From NCBI GenBank assembly GCA_944393225.1, contig CALXZK010000016.1:1-36792 (forward strand): a DNA stretch of 36,792 nt, given 5' to 3'. The position numbers and the translations under genes are program-made. The notes below the pieces were generated by a model, which made no database searches, had not been told where the DNA came from, and saw only the letters and a list, made by a program, of their open reading frames with translations. Numbering within the stretch: the first letter of the stretch is position 1; each line of letters begins with the position of its first letter. Source of the stretch: an uncultured Alphaproteobacteria bacterium (GTDB lineage: Bacteria > Pseudomonadota > Alphaproteobacteria > RF32 > CAG-239). Below, piece by piece: positions 9,701 through 16,424 of the stretch.

Positions 9701-9940
9701 TTTACCTTTGGTGTATTGCCGTTGGCAATTTCAACAGGTGCCGGTGCGGCCAGCCGTCACTCAATCGGTACCGGTATGATTGGCGGTATGATTATGTCAA
9801 CCTTTGTGGCAACCTTGTTTGTACCGATGATGTTTGCCATTATCGGGGAAGTGTTTGATGAAGAAAACATCAAACTTCGTAAAATCAACAAACGAGCTGA
9901 GAAAAAAGGTAGACCTAAACTCAAACGTCAATTGCGTTAA
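6764..9940 (+). CDS. RND multidrug efflux pump, HAE1 family (AcrB/MexF type)
   Basis: A proton-driven inner-membrane exporter of 1058 residues, the typical size. The N-terminus MFSKFFIERPIFATVVS is characteristic of HAE1 pumps. Proton-relay residues are visible: adjacent aspartates D409-D410 in GIVVDDAIIVLENVER on TM4, and K939 in GLSAKNAILIVEFA on TM10. Twelve membrane helices and two large periplasmic loops fit the pattern. An AAGGA site lies before the ATG. Drugs, bile salts or detergents are plausible substrates but cannot be read from sequence. A TolC partner must be encoded elsewhere. Confidence 0.97.
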   Translation: MFSKFFIERPIFATVVSLIIVLSGLVAMKALPVEQYPNIVPTEIQVSATYPGATAEVLADTVAAPLEQEINGVKNMIYMYSNATSSGYLTLGVVFDIGTDPDQATIDVNNKVQMATPKLPSEVTKQGVTVEEKSNSILQVIAMRSTTDQYDTVYVSNYALLNVLDEIKRIKGVGSASLFASQDYSMRIWLSPDKLADHNLTPQDVITAVQEQNSQYAAGQFGQEPMEEIQPYTYSVNTKGRLVDAKEFGNIILSTDEDGAMLRLKDVARIELGAQDYSVSSRFNGEPAVAFAVYLQSGANALETAEAVKAKMEELAKSFPQGITYDIPYDTTLFVNVSIEEVIHTFFEAVVLVIAVVYLFLQNFRATLIPILAVPVSIIGAFAGMYILGFSINLLTLFGLILAIGIVVDDAIIVLENVERIMSEEGLSPKEAAIKAMEEVSGPVVAVALVLSSVFLPIAFLGGMTGVMYKQFSVTIAVSVLISALVALTLTPSLCALIIKKTHGKKEPMAFFKWFNVFFEKVTAWYIHGVEFFLKWRKLAILSFIGLIFAIIGMFKIIPTALVPNEDMGNLLMAYNMPEASSLPRTEKFSSKIADMIRSNPNVSDVLTVNGFNMLSSSQNTYSGVSFITLKNWNQRLEEDQSAEALAKTFTGIGMSQPQGIAFAFNLPPIMGMSTTGGFEAYIQNKTGKSSRELMAKTQEFLNAANKRPELSNITTTFSVSTPQYTIDLDREKAMVLNVPINSIYAVLQSTFGSLYINDFTYMGRNFRVTLQSESKFRRTPDDLRYVYVKSSKGDLVPLSTLIHVKRVTGPELVNRFNIFPAAKVMGDPAEGYSSGQAIKAMEEVAEQVLGDEYSLSWIGSAFQEKLAGGASTMAFAFGVIMIFLILSAQYEKWSLPIVVILSVPFGVFGALLATWMRGIQNDLYFQVGLVTLIGLSAKNAILIVEFAVMKVHEGLTYAQAAIEAAKLRFRPIVMTSLAFTFGVLPLAISTGAGAASRHSIGTGMIGGMIMSTFVATLFVPMMFAIIGEVFDEENIKLRKINKRAEKKGRPKLKRQLR

Positions 9941-9944
9941 AACA

Positions 9945-9982
9945 AAAAAAACAGCAGGGTTGAAAACCTGCTGTTTTTTTTT
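9945..9982. terminator. Bidirectional terminator between the RND pump and the gene at 9981
   Basis: The stem CAGCAGG/CCTGCTG (9952-9958 with 9967-9973) is extended by A/T pairs and has A-runs on the left and T-runs on the right. It can therefore end the pump operon and, read on the other strand, the hypothetical gene at 9981-10457. Confidence 0.9.
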
Positions 9983-10457
9983 AATCAATATCAGCACAAT
10001 AGCGAACATAGCCTTTTTCCTGATTATTGTCTGCCAACAGATAAGATGAATCTGGATAAGCAATCGGAAGTCCTCCCATCTTTTTTAGGATATCATTCAG
10101 ACGTGGCTGACATGCTTTACATTCATCAAATTCGGCTTTTGTCATCAAATGCCAAGCATAACCTTTAGGTAATTTTCTTTTATGATCTATGGCATTACTT
10201 ATTGAACCTTTATTTTCGGAGCCATCCAAAAACAGAAGTTTTCCGGAAGGAAGGACAACTCCGACATTAGAAATGATTTTTAAAATCGTTTCTTGCTGTT
10301 TTGGGGCTTCGATTTTTTCTTTGGCATTGGACAGCTCTTGTACTTTGATGTCATAATGCTCCATTAACATTTGTATTAAGTGAAGCACATCTGCTCGATT
10401 GAGAAAGAGTTTTATTAGATTAGCAATCTCTTTCGTTCCTTTAGATAATTCATTCAT
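9981..10457 (-). CDS. Hypothetical protein
   Basis: A 158-residue soluble protein that I do not recognise. The N-terminal half is helical (about residues 1-65). The rest contains a small beta-rich part (VGVVLPSGKLLFLDGSENKG) and a CxxC pair in DECKACQPR, which could bind metal but stands alone. The leader is A/T only (TAAAATATT before ATG) with no ribosome site. It lies 32 bases downstream of the PcfJ-like gene on the same strand and may be its operon partner. Function is unknown. Confidence 0.6.
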   Translation of the reverse strand: MNELSKGTKEIANLIKLFLNRADVLHLIQMLMEHYDIKVQELSNAKEKIEAPKQQETILKIISNVGVVLPSGKLLFLDGSENKGSISNAIDHKRKLPKGYAWHLMTKAEFDECKACQPRLNDILKKMGGLPIAYPDSSYLLADNNQEKGYVRYCADID

Positions 10458-10489
10458 AATATTTTATTTTTAAGTGAATAATAATATGT

Positions 10490-12721
10490 TTAAATATCCA
10501 TTATCACCTGCCCATACTTGAACTTATTTTGGGGTTTTAGGATGGTTGGTACGGAGCAGTCTTTATTAAATTTTGTATTTTCCGCAGAAAGTTCTTTTAC
10601 GCTTTGCGGTAGTGATATTTTTTCAATTAAACTTAAATCACATTTATTGAGGCGCAGTTCTTTCAAACTCTTAAAGCCGGTTAAATCCATATGGGGATGA
10701 GCGCCAAATTTACAATCATAAAAAGCTAAATATTTAATTCCTTGCGGTAAATATATCACCTTGTTATCAGATAAATCAAGATTATTTATTTGCAGACTTT
10801 CTAATTCCGGATAGACGCGAAAATCGGGTAATTGGTATTTTTCTTTTTCAAGCGTGGATAACATAAAATGTTTGATATCTTGAGGAAGTTTGATGTTTTC
10901 ACCTTGAGGGATGTTTGTACAATCTTTTATGATAATAACATGATTGTCAACCATTTGAGGAATGCCAAAACCTTCTAGAAATATGGCTGATTTACTCCAT
11001 AGTTTGTCGGAACCTTGCAAAACATAATCTGGTGTAAAAAATTTCAAGTTTCTTAAATCTAAATTTTGGATTTTTGATAAGTCAGCATCTTTTATATTTA
11101 AGAACAGCACTCCGGCGAGCTTGCTGATTTGTTCAATGTCTTTAAGAGAGGGATGACCTTCTATTTTTGCAGATTGAACGGTTATCAACTCATGTTTGAT
11201 GAGTGAAAAGCAAGGATTTTTTGTTGAAATGTTCTGTATATATTCGAGGTTTTTGTTTTTTAAGATATCTATTAAGACAGGTGGATGTTTCTTTTGAAAC
11301 TGTAAACAGGTCTCAGGTGTGGTTATTATTATGGGTTTTTCGGGATACCATTTTTTTAAAAAGCCCAAATAGTACAAACTTTTAGTATCTATATGTGCGG
11401 TTAAATCTTGAGTTTGAAAATAATTATAAAAAGATTTGCGTGTGGATAAAATATCTTTGATATTTTCCTGTTTTTTTATAGAAATTGTTTTTATGGATTT
11501 GAATTTTTTTAATGTAGCAATACTCTCTTCTGAGATGTCTTCTTGAAAGATATATTTATCGATAATCAATTGTTTGGGAGATAAAAATTTCAGCAAGTCA
11601 GAATCAGAGTTAAAATAAGTTAAATGAATGTCTTCTTGAGGATGATTATATAAATCTATCAAAATATTATCCGCACTCACAAGATAGCCGCAGTTTCTTA
11701 AATCAGAACAGCGTTTTTGTTGGTGAAGTTTGCCAATATTATCATTTTGGCAGAGATGAAGAATGGATCTCCTTATAGCGGAGACATAAGGCCTTTCAAT
11801 TTTTTTGTCTTGATAACCTTTGATTTGGGCAATTTTTCCTTCCTTAAATTCGATTGTACCATGAGGCAACCATTCGCCGTCCGGTTCTATTGAGCGGAGA
11901 GAATAAATTTCCGTTTGTCCGCTTGCGACTTGCTTGTCATAGCTTCCCTTGCCGACGCAATGATCCATTTTTGCGGTTTCATAATCCAAGGCTGCTGCAG
12001 ATTTTAATTTGACCAAAAGCAAATTTTCTTGCGGAAAAGCCAAAACAACTTCGGTATCTTTGCGGCTGTTTTTAACATTGTCGGGAAAAAGCTCGGTTGT
12101 GTCATTGAGCTTGTCAAAATTATCGTTAACAAAGGTGAGGAGGTCTTGCCAATTATCAATGCCGTTGAGCAAGGTTTTGAAATGTCCGGCGGTTTTGACC
12201 TTTTCAGGATAACGCGCGATATAAGCAGCGACAAAATCTTTGATGTGCTGTGCTTGCTCATAAATTTCCGAATGACGGAGTTGCTCAGGGAAGACTATGA
12301 TATCACCATTGTCATTTATGGGAAAATGAAGCGGGTTATTTTTGAGGATTTCATTGGTCAAATATTTTTGAAAAAGGAAACCACTGCAAACGCAGATTTT
12401 GGCGTCTTCGCTCAACATATTAAAATGGTCGGCAGCTTGCAGCGCTTTAAGTTCTTTTACCAAGGTTTTCTTGTTTTGCTTGAGTTTATTTGCTTCCAAG
12501 CCGGCACGTTTTTTATCTTTGCATTCTCTAATCTTTTGAGCTTGAAGTTGAATCTGTTGATTCAAGTTTTTGATTTTGTTTTGTAAATCAGCTTTGGTTT
12601 GATTGAGCTCCTTTCCGGAATTCATCAGGGCATAGTAGTAGTTTCCGGTTTCAGCAAATGCTTCACCGGTATACAATTCGCGCAGAACGCTTGTATATTC
12701 CCTAAAATTGGCAATTTTCAT
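10490..12721 (-). CDS. PcfJ-like domain protein with C-terminal leucine-rich-repeat region
   Basis: A 743-residue soluble protein built from three parts. Residues about 40-100 form a lysine/glutamine-rich coiled coil. Residues about 240-330 resemble the PcfJ domain: MDHCVGKGSYDKQ (M252-H254-C255), then IYSLR, then a TIEF strand and a QIKGYQDKKI strand, the expected order in that family. Residues about 380-743 show irregular leucine-rich repeats, clearest at the end (LESLQINNLDLSDNKV, LKELRLNKCDLSLI). PcfJ was named from conjugative plasmids, and its biochemical role is not established. The invariant His-Cys suggests an active or metal site (inference). It has a normal AAGGAAA ribosome site and is preceded by a divergent gene. 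Confidence 0.7.
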   Translation of the reverse strand: MKIANFREYTSVLRELYTGEAFAETGNYYYALMNSGKELNQTKADLQNKIKNLNQQIQLQAQKIRECKDKKRAGLEANKLKQNKKTLVKELKALQAADHFNMLSEDAKICVCSGFLFQKYLTNEILKNNPLHFPINDNGDIIVFPEQLRHSEIYEQAQHIKDFVAAYIARYPEKVKTAGHFKTLLNGIDNWQDLLTFVNDNFDKLNDTTELFPDNVKNSRKDTEVVLAFPQENLLLVKLKSAAALDYETAKMDHCVGKGSYDKQVASGQTEIYSLRSIEPDGEWLPHGTIEFKEGKIAQIKGYQDKKIERPYVSAIRRSILHLCQNDNIGKLHQQKRCSDLRNCGYLVSADNILIDLYNHPQEDIHLTYFNSDSDLLKFLSPKQLIIDKYIFQEDISEESIATLKKFKSIKTISIKKQENIKDILSTRKSFYNYFQTQDLTAHIDTKSLYYLGFLKKWYPEKPIIITTPETCLQFQKKHPPVLIDILKNKNLEYIQNISTKNPCFSLIKHELITVQSAKIEGHPSLKDIEQISKLAGVLFLNIKDADLSKIQNLDLRNLKFFTPDYVLQGSDKLWSKSAIFLEGFGIPQMVDNHVIIIKDCTNIPQGENIKLPQDIKHFMLSTLEKEKYQLPDFRVYPELESLQINNLDLSDNKVIYLPQGIKYLAFYDCKFGAHPHMDLTGFKSLKELRLNKCDLSLIEKISLPQSVKELSAENTKFNKDCSVPTILKPQNKFKYGQVIMDI

Positions 12722-12845
12722 CTTGTTTTCCTTGCTGAGAGGGGAAATTTATAATGTTTGGAAAATTTTGTCAATAACCTAAGCAATGTTTTTTGTACTT
12801 GCGTTGGGAATGTTTTCTTTTATGCTTTATAAAAAAGGAGGGAAC

Positions 12846-13334
12846 ATGGATAATATTCAAAAGCAAATACCTCAAATCATATTGCTCTGTGGCTTTTTAG
12901 GTTTTGGTAAAACAACTTATGCTCAAAAATTGGCTTTGGAATTACCAGCCATTCTTTTTACGCATGATGAGATTATGAAAGAGCGTTTTGGGCGAAACCC
13001 AGATGATTTTGCCGCCAAATATAAAATCGTTGATGATTATATTCGAGAACAGGCCAAACAAGCCGTGCAGAATGGTGAAAATGTGATTTTGGATTATGGC
13101 TTTTGGAGCAAAGCCAAACGCCAAGAATATTATCAATGGGCAAAAAGCCTCACACCTGACGTTGTTTTCCATGTTTTGGAATGTGATATGGCACTCGCCA
13201 AGCAACGGGTGCTTAAACGCACGCAAACGGATGATAATGCGCTTTATATTGATGAAAATTGTTTTGATACTTTACTTAACCAATTTGAGCCGTTTGAGGA
13301 AAAAGAAGGCTATCCATTTGTATTGCTTCATTAA
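12846..13334 (+). CDS. P-loop kinase-like ATPase (AAA_33 type)
   Basis: A 162-residue P-loop NTPase. The start at 12846 is set by a strong GGAGG site 3 bases upstream; an in-frame start 60 bases earlier would add a hydrophobic extension that I reject. The Walker A is at residues 16-24, GFLGFGKTT, where most relatives have G-x-x-G-S-G-K-T. A substrate-side motif HDEIMKERFG, an ILDYGFWSKAKR segment (the Walker B region) and a lid arginine segment KQRVLKRTQ fit small zeta-toxin-like or chloramphenicol-phosphotransferase-like kinases. The substrate is unknown. No antitoxin-like partner is adjacent. Confidence 0.8.
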   Translation: MDNIQKQIPQIILLCGFLGFGKTTYAQKLALELPAILFTHDEIMKERFGRNPDDFAAKYKIVDDYIREQAKQAVQNGENVILDYGFWSKAKRQEYYQWAKSLTPDVVFHVLECDMALAKQRVLKRTQTDDNALYIDENCFDTLLNQFEPFEEKEGYPFVLLH

Positions 13335-13595
13335 TTTTATTGCAAAAATAAGGATTCGAATTTGATTTTTCGTAAAAGTCAAGAGTGTTTTTTCGCAAAA
13401 AATTAAATTTTTTGTCTATGAAGCGGCTGAAAATTGTGATATATTAATAACTGTAATATTAAGTTTATGTTTTATTATTTTCAATTCCGTTTCCGTAATT
13501 TTTAACATTGTTAAATTTTATGCGTTATATGGTTTTGTTTTTAATAATCATAAACTTTAAAATGCAATAATGTTTAACACTAAAATAAAAAAATT
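13335..13595. other. AT-rich non-coding region with inverted repeats
   Basis: This 261-base gap holds no open frame that I can support. It contains the perfect 9-base inverted pair AAGTTTATG (13461-13469) and CATAAACTT (13549-13557). Between these lies a 15-base palindrome, TTTAACA-T-TGTTAAA (13501-13515). Together they could shape the leader of the gene at 13596 or bind a regulator, but AT-rich sequence makes chance pairs more likely. Confidence 0.4.
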
Positions 13596-14075
13596 ATGGA
13601 AACTTTAGCAAAAAACGAAATGAGAAATTATGTAGAAACTTTGATCGCTAACGGTGCTGTTGTAAAAACATATTCAAAATTTGCCCGTGTTCAGGCGAGA
13701 CCAGCTGTTGCGGGTGAAAAAATTGTTACTTTGTTGGCAGATGGTCACAGAGAAACTGAAAATGTGGCAAATGCCGGGGATTGGATTGTTACAAATCCCG
13801 GAGGTGAAAGTTATATTGTTCCTGGAAACAAATTCGGGAAGAAATATGAACCAGCTCCAGAACTTGGCGAAGGTTGGTATAAACCGACAGGTGGCGTTGC
13901 AAAGTTCTTACAGATAAATGAGAATATCTCATTTATTTGTTCTTGGGGTGAAGCCCAGAACATGCGCGCCGGAAGCTTTATCTGCATTACTTCTTTGGAT
14001 GATATCTACGGAATTGCCGAACAGGAATTCCATGATACATACAAGGAATGTGATGCCGAAGGAAACTTCTGCTAA
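13596..14075 (+). CDS. Hypothetical protein (PGDYG-like fold possible)
   Basis: A 159-residue soluble protein. The central segment AGDWIVTNPGGESYIVPGNKFGKKYEP (residues about 61-87) recalls the small PGDYG-type domain found in phage and accessory proteins, in which a GD-hydrophobic strand is followed by a YxV...F...Y strand. The match is by eye and weak. The C-terminus has several cysteines (two in the last 12 residues). The start follows an A/T-only leader (ATAAAAAAATT before ATG) without a ribosome site. It is a single-gene unit with its own terminator. Function is unknown. Confidence 0.6.
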   Translation: METLAKNEMRNYVETLIANGAVVKTYSKFARVQARPAVAGEKIVTLLADGHRETENVANAGDWIVTNPGGESYIVPGNKFGKKYEPAPELGEGWYKPTGGVAKFLQINENISFICSWGEAQNMRAGSFICITSLDDIYGIAEQEFHDTYKECDAEGNFC

Positions 14076-14096
14076 TATCCCTTTTCTAAAACTATT

Positions 14097-14127
14097 GAAC
14101 TCTCCCCTAAAAAGGAGAGTTCTTTTT
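14097..14127 (+). terminator. Terminator of the gene at 13596
   Basis: The stem GAACTCTCC/GGAGAGTTC (14097-14105 with 14114-14122) is followed by TTTTTATTTT, 22 bases after the stop codon. Confidence 0.9.
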
Positions 14128-14218
14128 ATTTTAAATGCAAGTTTGCAGAAAATCTAAAATTTGTTTTGGAAGTAGTATTCAAAATAGAAAAATATTTTAA
14201 TTGGGTATATATAACAAA

Positions 14219-14255
14219 AAAATCCTTAGTCTTTGCAGGCTAAGGATTTTATGTT
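14219..14255. terminator. Terminator of the minus-strand gene at 14270
   Basis: The stem AATCCTTAG/CTAAGGATT (14221-14229 with 14240-14248) has an A run on its left, which becomes a T run on the minus strand, so it ends transcription leaving 14270. Confidence 0.85.
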
Positions 14256-14269
14256 TTTTAAGAGAAGGA

Positions 14270-14557
14270 TTAATCTTCATTCAACATTTCAGATATCCAT
14301 TCTCCTTGTTCCATCATCTCAAGCAGCTTTTCGCAGTTTTCAATAATGGAACGGTTTTCTTCAATACGTTTATTTGCCCGCTCAATGCGAAGCCTTAAGG
14401 CTACCGTGCGGGTTTCGGTTTCTTCTACGAGGTTTTCATCATCTCTCAGTGCCTCTTCGGCATCAGTTAAGATAGATTCAACATCGTTAGAAGAGAAATT
14501 CATTGATTCTAAAGCGCGGAAGTCGCCCTTCATTAGGGCTTTTTTTAATTTACACAT
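14270..14557 (-). CDS. Hypothetical coiled-coil protein
   Basis: A 95-residue, highly charged protein. Residues about 28-85 are predicted by eye to be one long helix with heptad-like spacing and many Glu/Arg residues, so a dimeric coiled coil is likely. There is no signal peptide or membrane segment. The leader is A/T only (TTAAAGAATT before ATG) with no ribosome site. It is flanked by its own terminator, and a gap of about 220 bases separates it from the cyclophilin gene. Function is unknown. Confidence 0.6.
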   Translation of the reverse strand: MCKLKKALMKGDFRALESMNFSSNDVESILTDAEEALRDDENLVEETETRTVALRLRIERANKRIEENRSIIENCEKLLEMMEQGEWISEMLNED

Positions 14558-14734
14558 AATTCTTTAATTTTTTTTATATTTGACATTAGCAACCACGCCG
14601 GCTAAAGAAGTCCCCTAAAAAAATAAGAGCTACACTTTAGTTTTCCCATAGTAATTGCCATAATTATTTTCTTGATAGACTCTTTATATCACATTTTATG
14701 GACTTAAACAATACTTTTTTTGTCTAAAAATAAA

Positions 14735-14758
14735 AAAGCCCCTTAAAAAAGAGGCTTT
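14735..14758 (-). terminator. Terminator of the cyclophilin gene
   Basis: The stem AAAGCCCCTT/AAGAGGCTTT has one mismatch. Read on the minus strand it is followed by TTTTTTATTTTT. The rest of the gap 14568-14779 shows no gene. Confidence 0.85.
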
Positions 14759-14779
14759 AAATGAAAAATCAATAGCTTA

Positions 14780-15394
14780 TTATAAATCGGCAATCACGCT
14801 CATCGAAATGATTTCATCGGGATTGCTGACAGCACCGTTTGAACCGGTACCTTTCTTAATCATATCTACAAATTCCATGCCGGAAGTGACTTCACCCCAA
14901 ACGGTGTATTGTCCGTTGAGCCAATCGCAATCATCAAAACAGATGAAAAATTGACTATCAGCCGAATCGGGGAACATCGAACGAGCCATGGAAACCGTGC
15001 CGCGTTTGTGGGGCATTTTGTTGAACTCAGCTTTGAGCTTTTGACCGCTGCCACCGGTACCATTGCCTAACGGACATCCAGTTTGAGCCATAAATCCTTC
15101 AATCACGCGGTGGAATTTCAATCCATTGTAAAAACCTTGTCTGACCAGCTCTTTGATTCTTTTAACATGGTTTGGTGCAACATCAGGGAACATCTCGATA
15201 ACGACATCGCCATCTTTTAATTTGAGCAACAAAGCGTTTTCAGGGTCTTTTACTTGGTAAGAATGTTTAATCTTTTTGGCTCTGGTTTTGCTTACGCCTA
15301 ATTTCTTGGTTTCTTCTTTAGGCAAACTCTTGGTTTTGGATTTTTCAAGTTTTTGCGTTTTGGCGTTTTTGAGTAATTTTTGTTCTTCTGTCAT
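14780..15394 (-). CDS. Cyclophilin-type peptidyl-prolyl cis-trans isomerase
   Basis: It catalyses proline isomerisation during protein folding. The start at 15394 has AAAGGAC 8 bases upstream and gives 204 residues; the in-frame ATG at 15418 lacks this. The cyclophilin domain covers about residues 50-204, with the active-site arginine in FHRVIEGFMAQTG and the SQFFICFDD and LNGQYTVWGEV segments. The first 45 residues are an unusual lysine-rich tail with no signal peptide, so the protein is probably cytoplasmic and may bind nucleic acid or ribosomes through it (inference). It lies 63 bases after the ATP-grasp gene and may be co-transcribed. Confidence 0.92.
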   Translation of the reverse strand: MTEEQKLLKNAKTQKLEKSKTKSLPKEETKKLGVSKTRAKKIKHSYQVKDPENALLLKLKDGDVVIEMFPDVAPNHVKRIKELVRQGFYNGLKFHRVIEGFMAQTGCPLGNGTGGSGQKLKAEFNKMPHKRGTVSMARSMFPDSADSQFFICFDDCDWLNGQYTVWGEVTSGMEFVDMIKKGTGSNGAVSNPDEIISMSVIADL

Positions 15395-15457
15395 CTTTCT
15401 TGTCCTTTGGTTTATCATATCTATCTCATATATAGGTATGAAATTTTTGCTTTGCCA

Positions 15458-16423
15458 CTATTTCTTACCAAAATTTAAAACAAAATCGACACGTTCTTCC
15501 GGTGTTAAGTCTTTGGAATAATAGTGCTCAATGCGTTTTAACACACCTTCGATGCCCAATCCGTTGGCAATTTGAATGGCCAAGCCGGGGCGAGCGTTTA
15601 GCTCAAGCATCATCGGACCTTTCTCTGCATCAAGCACAATATCAGCCCCCAGATAGCCAAGACCGGTCATCTCATAGGCTTTAGCGCCAATCAGCAAATG
15701 TTCGCGCCAGTAGGGAACGGAAATTTCACTTAACTTAGCATTGGTATCAGGATGCAACTCAATCGGCAGATTGTTCATGACGGCTTTTAAGGCTGTGCCT
15801 TTGCTGATGTCTAAGCCTACACCGACGGCTCCTTGGTGTAAGTTAGCCCTGCCGCCAGAGGCTTTGGTGGCAAGTCTCATCATCGCCATGGCCGGATAGC
15901 CCTTATAGACAATGATTCTGACATCAGGAATGCCTTGGTAGCTATAATCTTTGAAGATGTTGCTAAAGTGTACCAACTCTTCAATAACGGCAACGTCATA
16001 TTGTCCGCCCAAGCTGTACAATCCGCTCAAAATGTTGGAGATGTGTTTGTAAACATCATGAAAGGTGAGAGTTTCGCCGGAGGCTTTAACAAAACAATCT
16101 TCCGTAAAAGACTTGATAACCAAAACACCTTTACCACCTGAACCGTGTGCCGGTTTAATTACAAAGTCTTTATTATCACCAATGACTTTGAGTAAGTCTT
16201 TTACCTCGTATTGGTGCTCAATCACGCCAATCAGGTGAGGGGTGGTGATGCCATGTTGTTGCGCTAAGGTTTTGGTTTGAACCTTGTCATCCACCAACGG
16301 ATATAACTTTCTGTCATTATATTTGCTAATGAATTTATAATTGCGGCGGTTCATGCCCAAAACACCGGCTTTTCTCAAGCTGGACGGCGATGCAAAAGAA
16401 GAAAAAAAGTTCTTAAAAAACAT
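15458..16423 (-). CDS. RimK-like ATP-grasp ligase (alpha-L-glutamate ligase-like protein)
   Basis: An ATP-grasp enzyme related to RimK, predicted to join an amino acid to a carboxylate on a protein or small molecule. The start at 16423 (321 residues) has AAAGGGA just upstream and follows the previous stop by one base. ATP-grasp marks are VIKPAHGSGGKGVLVI near residue 95 and the Mg-binding PMMLELNARPGLAIQ near residue 278. It ends a three-gene set with a 7TM transglutaminase-like protein and a retropepsin-like lipoprotein, a recurrent combination in proteobacteria. The substrate is unknown, and the partners suggest an envelope-linked reaction (inference). Confidence 0.9.
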   Translation of the reverse strand: MFFKNFFSSFASPSSLRKAGVLGMNRRNYKFISKYNDRKLYPLVDDKVQTKTLAQQHGITTPHLIGVIEHQYEVKDLLKVIGDNKDFVIKPAHGSGGKGVLVIKSFTEDCFVKASGETLTFHDVYKHISNILSGLYSLGGQYDVAVIEELVHFSNIFKDYSYQGIPDVRIIVYKGYPAMAMMRLATKASGGRANLHQGAVGVGLDISKGTALKAVMNNLPIELHPDTNAKLSEISVPYWREHLLIGAKAYEMTGLGYLGADIVLDAEKGPMMLELNARPGLAIQIANGLGIEGVLKRIEHYYSKDLTPEERVDFVLNFGKK

Positions 16424-16424
16424 C

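Noticed and set aside
12786..12845. N-terminal extension of the P-loop kinase-like protein
   Set aside because: The extension has no ribosome site, whereas GGAGG stands directly before the ATG at 12846.
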